A DNA stretch of 64,000 nt from contig NZ_CAKLBU010000022.1 of assembly GCF_920984735.1 (NCBI RefSeq), positions 1 to 64,000 of the forward strand, in the 5' to 3' direction. This DNA comes from Pedobacter sp. Leaf250 (GTDB taxonomy: Bacteria > Bacteroidota > Bacteroidia > Sphingobacteriales > Sphingobacteriaceae). Shown piece by piece: positions 36,666-44,857 of the stretch. Positions within the stretch are counted from its first letter, which is position 1; every line of letters starts with the position of its first letter. Below the pieces are notes generated by a model. It had not been told where the DNA came from. It ran no database searches and saw only the letters and a list, made by a program, of their open reading frames with translations. Position numbers and translations under genes: made by a program.

Positions 36666-38036
36666 CTATTTACTTAATTCAGCAAAATATTTATGAAACA
36701 ATGGTAAGGTCTCAATGCCTTTGTAGTAATTGTAAATATCATATTTCTCATTTGGTGAGTGCAATGCATCGCTATCTAAACCAAAACCAAAAAGTACCGA
36801 TTTGATACCCAAAACATCTTCAAATAAAGCAACGATTGGAATACTACCGCCACCACGGGTTGGGATGGCTTTTTTACCAAAGCTATCTTCAATGGCCTTT
36901 TCGGCGGCCTGGTAAGCAATGCTATCAGTAGGGGTAACCACAGGCTCTCCACCATGGTGAGGCGTAACCTTCACTTTCACATTTTTAGGCGCAATGCTTT
37001 CAAAATGTTTGGTAAAGATTTCTGAAATCTCCTCCGAACTTTGATTCGGCACCAAACGCATCGAAATTTTTGCATTTGCTTTACTTGGCAATACGGTTTT
37101 TGCACCTTCGCCAATATAACCGCTCCAAATTCCGTTAACTTCCAAAGTAGGGCGAGTACCTGTACGCTCTAAAGTAGAATAGCCCTTCTCACCCCAAACT
37201 TCTTCAATATCAAGATCTTTAGTGTATTCTGCCTCATCATAAGGAGCAGAATTTAAAGCTTTTTTTTCTTCATCACTCAGCTCCACTACTTTATCGTAAA
37301 AAGCAGGAATGGTAATGTGATTATTTTCATCATGTAAAGAAGCAATCATTTTACATAGAATAGTTGCAGGGTTTGCTACCGCACCACCATACACACCCGA
37401 GTGTAAATCACGGTTCGGACCAACAACCTCAACTTCCATGTATGCCAAACCACGCAAACCAGTTTCAATTGAAGGATGTTCCATGCTGATCATAGAGGTA
37501 TCAGAAATTAGCACCACATCGGCCTTTAAACGTTCAGCATTTGCTTTAACAAAAATGCCAAGATTTGCTGAACCTACTTCCTCTTCACCTTCGATCATAA
37601 ACTTTACGTTACATGCCAAAGTATTGGTTTGCATCATTAATTCAAATGCCTTAACATGCATGTAAAACTGACCTTTATCATCACAGGCGCCACGGGCATA
37701 AATTTTACCGTCGCGAACTGTGGGCTCAAATGGCGGTGTATGCCATAATTCCAACGGATCTGCTGGTTGCACATCATAGTGTCCGTATACGAGAACTGTT
37801 GGCAAAGAACTATCTATAATTTTTTCGCCATAAACAATTGGATATCCAGCCGTTTGACATATTTCAACCTGATCTGCACCTGCATCTTTCAGTTTTTGTG
37901 CTACATAATCAGCTGTTTTTAAAACATCAGCCTTATATTTTGGATCAGCACTTACTGATGGAAAACGCAATAACTCGAACAACTCATCTAAAAAGCGTTG
38001 TTTGTGCGTTTCAACATAATTTTTAATCTCTTGCAT
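36666..38036 (-). CDS. M20-family dipeptidase
   Basis: 456 residues, typical for the CNDP/DapE-like dipeptidase group. Zinc ligands are in YGHYDVQPADP (about 83-93) and ARGACDDKGQ. The catalytic base pair is in MIEGEEEVGSAN (about 148-159), and a later histidine in DALHSPNEKYD near the C-terminus. The dimerisation domain lies at about 205-360. It is cytoplasmic (no leader) and hydrolyses dipeptides. It has its own terminator. Confidence 0.9.
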   Translation of the reverse strand: MQEIKNYVETHKQRFLDELFELLRFPSVSADPKYKADVLKTADYVAQKLKDAGADQVEICQTAGYPIVYGEKIIDSSLPTVLVYGHYDVQPADPLELWHTPPFEPTVRDGKIYARGACDDKGQFYMHVKAFELMMQTNTLACNVKFMIEGEEEVGSANLGIFVKANAERLKADVVLISDTSMISMEHPSIETGLRGLAYMEVEVVGPNRDLHSGVYGGAVANPATILCKMIASLHDENNHITIPAFYDKVVELSDEEKKALNSAPYDEAEYTKDLDIEEVWGEKGYSTLERTGTRPTLEVNGIWSGYIGEGAKTVLPSKANAKISMRLVPNQSSEEISEIFTKHFESIAPKNVKVKVTPHHGGEPVVTPTDSIAYQAAEKAIEDSFGKKAIPTRGGGSIPIVALFEDVLGIKSVLFGFGLDSDALHSPNEKYDIYNYYKGIETLPLFHKYFAELSK

Positions 38037-38291
38037 AACAAAATGAATTTGGGCAAATATAGGGTTTTAGGATAAAAGCTATTGGTTAATCGGGTGTATT
38101 TTACTTTTACCGGGAATGTTTTTTTTAATGAATAATAAATTAAGTTTTATAAATTCAATAATCGGATCGGGTTTGTTAAAAAATTGTTGTTTTTAAATAA
38201 AATTCAACTTTATGAAATATTTTTTAAACCATTTTTTCGTAAATTGCACCTTTTAAATATTCTTAATAAAACCCGAAATGAATCGTTCATA

Positions 38292-39266
38292 ATGAAGATT
38301 GGCATACAAACAATTATTTTTTTCGTATTGCTATTTTCCATCAGTATTTCTGGTTTTTCGCAAACTACAACGCCACCACGGATAAGTTGTCCCGAGGCAG
38401 CTCAGTTTTATGCCAAAGACAGTATCAATATCGTAACTTTTGGGGCCAGTACAGTCGAAGGTGTTAATGGAGCAGGGTTTCAAACCATGTTGAGAAACAA
38501 TTTTTTAAATTGTTATCCAAACAAAGTTGTTGATATTACCAATCATGGTATTGGCGGCCAAACCACATTCCAGGGATTATTAAGGATAGACAACGCGATA
38601 AAAGATAGGACAGGTTTCATTGTGATTTCAATGGGCATTAATGATGCCCTGGCCATGGGCGCTGGAAGAGGAAGCATTGCCGAAACTGAAGCCAATATGC
38701 GTTCATTAATTACTACAAGCCTGAAACAAAATCTGGTTCCAATTTTGTGCACCCTGCAAAATGTTGATGATCGAAATAATCCGCCATTGGTGCAAGCAAA
38801 CGCAACCATTAGGGCTTTAAATGTTATTTACAGAAGGTTAGCCATTGAATATAAAATTTATTTAGCTGATGTGAATGCAGCCATGCGCCGAGATTTCACC
38901 CTTTATCAAGATGCCTTTCACCCCAATGCAAGAGGTTACAGATTAATTAGTTATGTAATTTTCGATGCCATTAACAAGGCCATTTTTGATAAGTTCCTTA
39001 TGTTTGTTGTTTCACAAAACTACCCCAACCCTGCTGGTACACAAACATATCTGGATGTAGTTTTACCAGAAACAGATAAACTAACCATTCAGGTTTTTGA
39101 TATGATGGGCAGATTAGTGAAAACAGTTCTGAATGAGTACATCAATACAGGCAAACATACTTTGGAAATAAATACTTCAACCTTTGTTCCGGGGATTTAC
39201 TTTTTTAAGCTTACTTCAGATTCTGGTCAATTTAATGCTGCTAAAAAGTTCATCGTAGCGAGGTAA
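38292..39266 (+). CDS. secreted SGNH/GDSL hydrolase with T9SS sorting domain
   Basis: 324 residues. Signal peptide 1-25 (IIFFVLLFSISISGFSQ). The SGNH hydrolase has the nucleophile Ser in FGASTVEGVNG (about 53-63), the Asn in SMGINDA and the Asp/His pair in DAFHPNARGY (about 213-222). The last ~80 residues form a type IX secretion sorting domain (QNYPNPAG, KLTIQVFDMMGRLV, PGIYFFKL, KKFIVAR). It should be exported to the surface or medium as an esterase, possibly a carbohydrate deacetylase. Start 38292 was chosen because the signal peptide begins there; the frame is open back to 38184. Confidence 0.88.
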   Translation: MKIGIQTIIFFVLLFSISISGFSQTTTPPRISCPEAAQFYAKDSINIVTFGASTVEGVNGAGFQTMLRNNFLNCYPNKVVDITNHGIGGQTTFQGLLRIDNAIKDRTGFIVISMGINDALAMGAGRGSIAETEANMRSLITTSLKQNLVPILCTLQNVDDRNNPPLVQANATIRALNVIYRRLAIEYKIYLADVNAAMRRDFTLYQDAFHPNARGYRLISYVIFDAINKAIFDKFLMFVVSQNYPNPAGTQTYLDVVLPETDKLTIQVFDMMGRLVKTVLNEYINTGKHTLEINTSTFVPGIYFFKLTSDSGQFNAAKKFIVAR

Positions 39267-39323
39267 CAAAAGATAATAACATTAGTCTTAAAACAGATTA
39301 ATTAGTTTTTATATCTTTAAAAA

Positions 39324-39863
39324 ATGCCTACAGAAACTTTCACAAACGATGCAATCGACATTGATGCATTACCGAAATATGAAGAAATTCCGTTAAGGAA
39401 ACCAGATACCAATTATTGGAAAATCATCTGCATTAACTTAATTATTACCTTTTTATTAATCGGAGTTTCGGCTGGTCTGCTAATTTTTTTCAATGAGAAA
39501 ATACAGCCACATGCTATACTAATCAGTATAACTTATATAACCATTGCAATTTTTTCAATTTTATTGTTCTATGTAAGTTTTAAAAAACGCGGTTATGCCA
39601 TCAGAACAAAAGATGTTATTTATAAAAGTGGTATTATAGCAGAATCAACCACTATTGTTCCGCTTAACAGAATTCAGCATATTGAATTAAACGAGGGATT
39701 TTTCTCTAGGATGTTTAAATTAGGTTCGCTTCAAATATTTACCGCCGGCGGTCAAACAGGTCATATTCACATTGCAGGAATACCAATTGATGAGGCAAAA
39801 AGCATAAGAGATTTGCTGCTGAACAAACTCGAATTAGTTGAAACTCCTGAAACCGAAATATAA
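39324..39863 (+). CDS. bacterial PH-domain membrane protein, YdbS-like
   Basis: 179 residues. Two transmembrane helices (about 34-56 and 64-84) are followed by a DUF304-type PH domain (about 90-165) with RGYAIRTKDVIYKSGI and NRIQHIELNEGFFSRMF. The family pairs YdbS and YdbT in the membrane; its function is uncertain, although Bacillus members have been linked to bacteriocin resistance. The stop overlaps the next start by one base, so the pair is translationally coupled. Confidence 0.8.
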   Translation: MPTETFTNDAIDIDALPKYEEIPLRKPDTNYWKIICINLIITFLLIGVSAGLLIFFNEKIQPHAILISITYITIAIFSILLFYVSFKKRGYAIRTKDVIYKSGIIAESTTIVPLNRIQHIELNEGFFSRMFKLGSLQIFTAGGQTGHIHIAGIPIDEAKSIRDLLLNKLELVETPETEI

Positions 39864-41371
39864 TGAACAGCGATTTCAGTAAGCCGCAAAGAGAATCGGC
39901 ATTTGGTATCATTGTAATGGCAGCCCATACCGCATTTAAAATTGGCAAGGCAACATTTTTCTTTATTGTTTATGCTTTCATAAAAATGGGCCCGGCCTAT
40001 ACCACTTATGCCCTATTAGGCATTGGTATAATTATAGTGCTTTGTATTATCTTTTCTTATTTATGGTATTTAAAGTTTACATTTTTTTTAGATAAAGAAA
40101 AGCAGGAATTTGTAGTTAATAAAGGTATTCTAAATCGCGACCAGGTTATCATTCAGCTGGATAAAATTCAGCAAGTGAATATTAACCAGAACCTTTTACA
40201 AAAAATGATTGGCGTTTACGGACTTAAAATTGATACCGCAGGTGCCAGCGGAGAAGAAGTAAGCATTAAAGCCATTGATGAAGTTTCTGCATATAATTTA
40301 AAAGAGCACTTACTTAAAGGTAAAGCTGCTGCAATTGATCAATCTGATATCTTGATTGAAAAAGATGCATTAATTGAACAAATTCCATTCTTAAAAATCA
40401 GTTCCTGGACATTATTCAAAGTAGGATTAACCTCCAACTATGGCCAAAGTTTAACGGTAATCCTTGTATTTTTTATGTACACCGTACAGGAAGCCAGGCA
40501 CATTATGGATATTTTCGAACTTGATAAGGGTTATGTTAAAAGTACCGTTTTAGGTTTAGCAACATTGTTTTCTGTTGCTGTAATAGTTGTTATTTTTTTA
40601 ATGGTGCTTTTATTCATTAATCTGATCAGAACTTTTTATAAATATTTTCAATTGGAAGTAAGTCATCACAAAAACTCTTTGTTACTATCTTCTGGCGTGA
40701 TTGCTAAAAAGAATACATTAATCAATCCAAATAAAGTTCAAATAACTAAGCATAGCCAGAATTATTTTCAAAAGAAACTTAATCTATTAAACATAAGCCT
40801 TAAGCAGGCGCATTTTGGAGAAAGCAAGAAGGGAAAGGAAATGCAGGGAAATACACTTGAAATTGTTGGTTGCGATGCTATTGAAAGAGATCAGCTTTTA
40901 AAGATGATACTTGGGCAGGTTCCAATTTCAGGGAAAACCTTCGCTCCCGATTGGCGCTTTTTGAACTTACCCATATTCTTTAAGCTAGTTTTACCTGTGG
41001 CTATATTTCTGATTGTTGCTTTTAATGTTCAAGAAGTAAAACCATATATTGGCTTTGCCGCTGCATATTTTCTTATTGGCATTTTTATGATTTCTATCAG
41101 TTACCGCCGACATCGGATTGCTGTTGATCAAGATTTTATCATCAAAACGAGCGGAATTTGGGATATTTCAAAAGAAGTAATTGTTCCACATAAAATCCAG
41201 GCCATTACCGCTTCGCAATATCCATGGCATAAAAGCGTGGATGTAGGTCATTTATGTTTACACACGGCCGCCGGACAAATCCGTTTTAAATATGGTAATT
41301 ATAGCGAGATAAAGAAATTGGTTAATTTTTGGCTATACCAGCTTGAAAGTGGAAATGAGGATTGGATGTAG
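39863..41371 (+). CDS. bacterial PH-domain membrane protein, YdbT-like
   Basis: 502 residues with three DUF304-type PH modules (about 80-150, 260-340 and 415-495) separated by transmembrane pairs (near 22-65, 180-250 and 370-410). Each module has the family pattern of a strand, NRxQ-like turn and helix, for example LDKIQQVNINQNLLQKMIG. It is the larger half of the YdbS/YdbT pair. It converges on the DUF493 gene with a shared terminator. Confidence 0.8.
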   Translation: MNSDFSKPQRESAFGIIVMAAHTAFKIGKATFFFIVYAFIKMGPAYTTYALLGIGIIIVLCIIFSYLWYLKFTFFLDKEKQEFVVNKGILNRDQVIIQLDKIQQVNINQNLLQKMIGVYGLKIDTAGASGEEVSIKAIDEVSAYNLKEHLLKGKAAAIDQSDILIEKDALIEQIPFLKISSWTLFKVGLTSNYGQSLTVILVFFMYTVQEARHIMDIFELDKGYVKSTVLGLATLFSVAVIVVIFLMVLLFINLIRTFYKYFQLEVSHHKNSLLLSSGVIAKKNTLINPNKVQITKHSQNYFQKKLNLLNISLKQAHFGESKKGKEMQGNTLEIVGCDAIERDQLLKMILGQVPISGKTFAPDWRFLNLPIFFKLVLPVAIFLIVAFNVQEVKPYIGFAAAYFLIGIFMISISYRRHRIAVDQDFIIKTSGIWDISKEVIVPHKIQAITASQYPWHKSVDVGHLCLHTAAGQIRFKYGNYSEIKKLVNFWLYQLESGNEDWM

Positions 41372-41377
41372 CTGAAT

Positions 41378-41448
41378 AATTTTTTCCGCAAATGAAACAG
41401 ATTATTTCAGATTTCTCTTCGAAAATCAATTCTTTTGCGGGAAAAATT
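41378..41448. terminator. long-loop hairpin between convergent genes
   Basis: AATTTTTTCCGCAAA (41378-41392) and TTTGCGGGAAAAATT (41434-41448) match at 14 of 15 positions, with T runs on both strands. The right arm overlaps the DUF493 stop codon. Confidence 0.65.
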
Positions 41449-41770
41449 ATAATGTCATAATGCCTTTAATAGTTGCAGTTTGCTTATAAATAGCAATCAC
41501 TTCATCTGCATTTTCTACTTGTTTTTTTACAGTAATCGATACATACTTACCAGTTTTCGATGGCTGTTCAATGAATTCATCACTCGGTAAAACCTTTCTT
41601 AATTCTTCTACTTTATCTAATCCACCAGTAATAATAAATTTGAAATTATATAAGCCCGGAAATTTCTCAACGCTTTCTAATTTCTCTTTTAAATTGGCAT
41701 AAATATCAGTACTATTTCCTTCTGGAATATCAATAAATTCGATGTCTTTATTTATTTTTTTCTCTTCCAT
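41447..41770 (-). CDS. DUF493 / YbeD-like protein
   Basis: 107 residues. ACT-like small fold of the DUF493 family with FKIIGG-type core (NFKFIITGG), VEELRKVLP and SKTGKYVSITVKKQVENADEVIAIYK. YbeD of E. coli is a structural relative whose role is not settled. Cytoplasmic, monocistronic. The family call rests on length and the C-terminal KYVSITV pattern. Confidence 0.75.
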   Translation of the reverse strand: MEEKKINKDIEFIDIPEGNSTDIYANLKEKLESVEKFPGLYNFKFIITGGLDKVEELRKVLPSDEFIEQPSKTGKYVSITVKKQVENADEVIAIYKQTATIKGIMTL

Positions 41771-42121
41771 GATTGCAATATATCAAATTCTATTCCTAAA
41801 TAATTGGTATGCAATTTTGGCATAAATGCAACTTTCTACCAACTAAATGCAACAAATAATAAGGCTAGCAGATTCTTTACCCGTAAGATAAGAGCTATGT
41901 TTTTAACTTTGAGAAAGATTAAAAGATTGGGTTTTATCTCTAATAGAACCACAAACCTGATTGATCTAAACCTTGGCGTAGCGGATACCGGCCAAGCGCC
42001 TAAGGCCTGAAGGCGTATGAGCAAAGCAAAGGACTGCCATTCTACTTATACTCAGGATTTGCTTTTCAAAAAAATCAGCCCGCTATTTCTCCACAAATTC
42101 AATAAAAAACTTTTGAATTGT
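41771..42121. other. noncoding spacer before the helicase gene
   Basis: No gene supported. Around 41985-42015 there is a CGCCTAAGGCCTGAAGGCG dyad within repeat-like DNA. A 68-codon frame here (41804) translates this DNA and has no family resemblance. Confidence 0.45.
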
Positions 42122-42129
42122 TATTTTTG
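42122..42129 (+). promoter_or_regulatory. -7 element (TATTTTTG) for the helicase gene
   Basis: TATTTTTG fits TAnnTTTG. The predicted transcription start is near 42133, so translation cannot begin at 42118. This supports the TTG start at 42154, preceded by AGGAG at 42144-42148. Confidence 0.45.
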
Positions 42130-42153
42130 AACCTCAAAAAAACAGGAGCCGAT

Positions 42154-44451
42154 TTGGATTATTTAGAAGGATTAAACCCACAACAAAGAGCAGCAGTAGA
42201 GAATACAAAAGGACCAGTAATGATTGTTGCGGGTGCTGGTTCTGGCAAAACACGTGTAATAACCTACCGTGTAGCGCATTTAATTCAAACTGGCAACGAC
42301 CCATTTAATATTTTGGTTTTAACTTTTACCAACAAGGCAAGTAAGGATATGCGTGAGCGTATTTCGAAAGTGGTTGGTGCCGAAGCTAAAAACATTTGGA
42401 TGGGTACTTTTCACTCTGTTTTCGCTAAAATTCTACGTGTTGAAGCGGAGAAAATTGGCTACCCAAGCAATTTTACCATTTACGATACCGACGATAGCAA
42501 AAGTGTAATCCGTGCTATTTTGAAAGAAATGCAGCTCGACGATAAATTGTATGCAGCAAATTTCGTTTTTGGCCGCATTTCATCGGCAAAAAATAATTTA
42601 ATTTCATGGGGAGAATATCAATCTAACGACAAGATTCAGGCAGAAGATATTCAGAACAAACGCCCGTTAATTGGGCAGATTTACGAACAATATGCAAAAC
42701 GTTGCTTTCGTGCTGGCGCAATGGATTTTGATGATTTATTGTTCAAAACCAATATCCTATTGAAAGAACATCCGGATGTTTTAAATAAATACCAGCAAAA
42801 ATTCAGGTATTTAATGGTTGATGAGTATCAGGATACCAACTTTTCGCAATATACCATTGTAAAAAAATTGGCTGCCGCTTACCAGAATATTTGTGTGGTG
42901 GGTGATGATGCACAGAGTATTTATGCTTTCCGTGGGGCAAATATTCAAAACATTTTGAATTTTGAACGCGATTATCCTGATTTAAAAGTTTACAAACTGG
43001 AGCAAAATTACCGCTCTACCCAAAATATTGTTGATGCAGCCAGTAGCATTATTGCCAACAACAAAAATCAACTGGAAAAGAATGTTTTTTCTGAAAATGT
43101 TGAGGGGGATAGAATTAAAGTTTCGCGTGCTTTTACCGACAATGAGGAAGGAAAATTAGTAGCTGAATCCATTATCCAGGAACGTGGTTTAAAAGGTTAT
43201 CAATACCACGATTTTGCCATTTTGTACCGTACAAATGCGCAAAGTAGAGCAATGGAGGAAGGTTTACGAAAGCTGAATGTTCCTTATAAAATTTATGGAG
43301 GTACCTCATTTTATCAACGCAAAGAGATTAAGGATTTAATTGCCTATTTCCGCCTGACTTTCAATCCGAAAGATGAAGAAGCGATAAAAAGGGTTATTAA
43401 TTATCCCAAACGCGGAATTGGAGATACTTCTATAGATAAAATTATTGTTGCTGCCGACCAAAACAACATCACCATGTGGGATGTAATTTCAAATGCGCAT
43501 CAGTATGTGGATGGTCGTTTAGCAAACCAATTGAACGATTTTTCGATGATGGTTCAAAGCTTTCAGGCTGAAGCAAAAAAGCTTGATGCTTACGATTCGG
43601 CATTATTTATAGCTCAACACGCAGGGATTTTGAAAGAATTGTATACCGATGATAGTGTTGAAGGAAGAGCGAGATACGAAAATATTCAGGAGTTATTAAA
43701 TGGTATAAAGGAGTTTGCAGAGCGTGAGGATATCGAAGAAAAAGGCTTGGATATTTTTATGCAGGATGTTGCCCTTTTAACGAATGATGACAAGGATGGC
43801 GATAAAAACAAAGATACGGTTTCGTTAATGACGATTCACTCGGCTAAAGGTTTGGAGTTTAAAAACGTGTTTATTGTAGGTTTGGAGGAGAACCTTTTCC
43901 CATCGCAGATGTCGGTTAATTCGAGAGCAGATTTAGAAGAGGAACGTAGATTGTTTTACGTAGCCATTACCCGTGCTGAAATAAAATTAACGATTACTTA
44001 TGCTACTTCACGTTACCGTTGGGGTACATTAACCAATTGCGAACCTAGTCGTTTTATTAATGAAATTAATCCGAGGTTTTTAGAATTAGATGTTAAGCCG
44101 GCAAAAAGCAATGTTTTTGAAGGCAATTTTGATGATGAACGTAAAACCTGGACTTCGCAACCTCGTGATTTCTTTAGCAAGCCAAAACCTGCAGGCACAA
44201 CTTCTGCCCCACCGCCTCGACCAAAAACCACTTCATTGCTGGCCAAAGCGCACATTCCAACTCCTGGTTTTGCACCATCACAACCCCATGAATTTCAAGG
44301 TGGTATGGAAGTAGAACACGAAAAATTTGGCTTCGGAAAAATTATCAGTTTGGAAGGCAATTTACCTGATGTTAAAGCAACAGTATTTTTTCAAGGTTTA
44401 GGTAACAAGCAGCTATTGTTGAAGTTTGCGAAACTGATGATTGTGAAGTAA
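42154..44451 (+). CDS. pcrA: PcrA/UvrD-type 3'-5' DNA helicase
   Basis: 765 residues from TTG 42154. Superfamily 1A helicase with the Q motif LNPQQRAAV, Walker A AGAGSGKTRVITYR, motif II MVDEYQDTN, motif III GDDAQSIYAFRGA, motif IV LEQNYRST, motif V SLMTIHSAKGLEFKNVF and motif VI RRLFYVAITRAE. The C-terminal ~50 residues (VEHEKFGFGKIISLEG) match the Tudor-like tail by which PcrA/UvrD binds RNA polymerase. It acts in nucleotide excision repair and clears replication obstacles. The TTG start has a good AGGAG 5 bases upstream. Confidence 0.92.
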   Translation: MDYLEGLNPQQRAAVENTKGPVMIVAGAGSGKTRVITYRVAHLIQTGNDPFNILVLTFTNKASKDMRERISKVVGAEAKNIWMGTFHSVFAKILRVEAEKIGYPSNFTIYDTDDSKSVIRAILKEMQLDDKLYAANFVFGRISSAKNNLISWGEYQSNDKIQAEDIQNKRPLIGQIYEQYAKRCFRAGAMDFDDLLFKTNILLKEHPDVLNKYQQKFRYLMVDEYQDTNFSQYTIVKKLAAAYQNICVVGDDAQSIYAFRGANIQNILNFERDYPDLKVYKLEQNYRSTQNIVDAASSIIANNKNQLEKNVFSENVEGDRIKVSRAFTDNEEGKLVAESIIQERGLKGYQYHDFAILYRTNAQSRAMEEGLRKLNVPYKIYGGTSFYQRKEIKDLIAYFRLTFNPKDEEAIKRVINYPKRGIGDTSIDKIIVAADQNNITMWDVISNAHQYVDGRLANQLNDFSMMVQSFQAEAKKLDAYDSALFIAQHAGILKELYTDDSVEGRARYENIQELLNGIKEFAEREDIEEKGLDIFMQDVALLTNDDKDGDKNKDTVSLMTIHSAKGLEFKNVFIVGLEENLFPSQMSVNSRADLEEERRLFYVAITRAEIKLTITYATSRYRWGTLTNCEPSRFINEINPRFLELDVKPAKSNVFEGNFDDERKTWTSQPRDFFSKPKPAGTTSAPPPRPKTTSLLAKAHIPTPGFAPSQPHEFQGGMEVEHEKFGFGKIISLEGNLPDVKATVFFQGLGNKQLLLKFAKLMIVK

Positions 44452-44457
44452 AGGCCT

Positions 44458-44737
44458 CACCCTATCAATGGTTGTAGTTTATCTTCTTTTAGTGCAGTCC
44501 CTCTCCTGAAAGAGAGGGAAACGAAGATTGTACTACGAACCTTTGGTTGTTAGCAATATCTCTAAAAACCCTCTCTTTCAGGAGAGGGCGGTTAAAATAT
44601 TCGCCCAAGCTCAAACTTTCAATGGGTGAGGTTATTAGCCTTTGGTTAAAAGCACCACCTCTGAAAATCCTCTCTTTTGAAGAGGGCGGTTACAGCTTTT
44701 GCCAAAATGCAAACTTTCAAAGGGTGAGGCTTCTCTG
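44458..44737. repeat. tandem ~99-base repeats plus an inverted copy
   Basis: Unit A (44540-44638) and unit B (44639-44737) both start CCTTTGGTT. Each carries a CCTCTCTTT..GAGGGCGGTT hairpin and ends CAAACTTTCAA-GGGTGAGG. The segment 44458-44530 is a diverged inverted copy that shares a 20-base hairpin sequence with unit A exactly in reverse complement. No protein is encoded. Confidence 0.7.
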
Positions 44738-44801
44738 TGTACTCTGTGGTAAATCCCTTTGCATTCTTTGCGAAAAACTCTGTGGCCTTTGCGGTTAAAA
44801 A
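44734..44801. repeat. CTCTGTG/CTTTGCG low-complexity repeat
   Basis: Alternating words CTCTGTG, CTCTGTGG, CTTTGCA, CTTTGCG, CTCTGTGG and CTTTGCGG. This type of sequence is frequent between genes of Bacteroidetes as far as I recall. It directly precedes smc by about 56 bases. Confidence 0.5.
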
Positions 44802-44857
44802 CTTGAAAAAGCCCAAAATTATCCTTATTATTGAGTTCGGTTCTCCCGTAAAAAACC

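Noticed and set aside
41804-42010. 68-codon frames on both strands before the helicase gene
   Set aside because: Lie in repeat-like noncoding DNA with a GC-rich dyad; no family resemblance.
44734-44801. CRISPR-like alternation of short words
   Set aside because: The words are 7-8 bases and adjacent, without unique spacers of constant length or cas genes.
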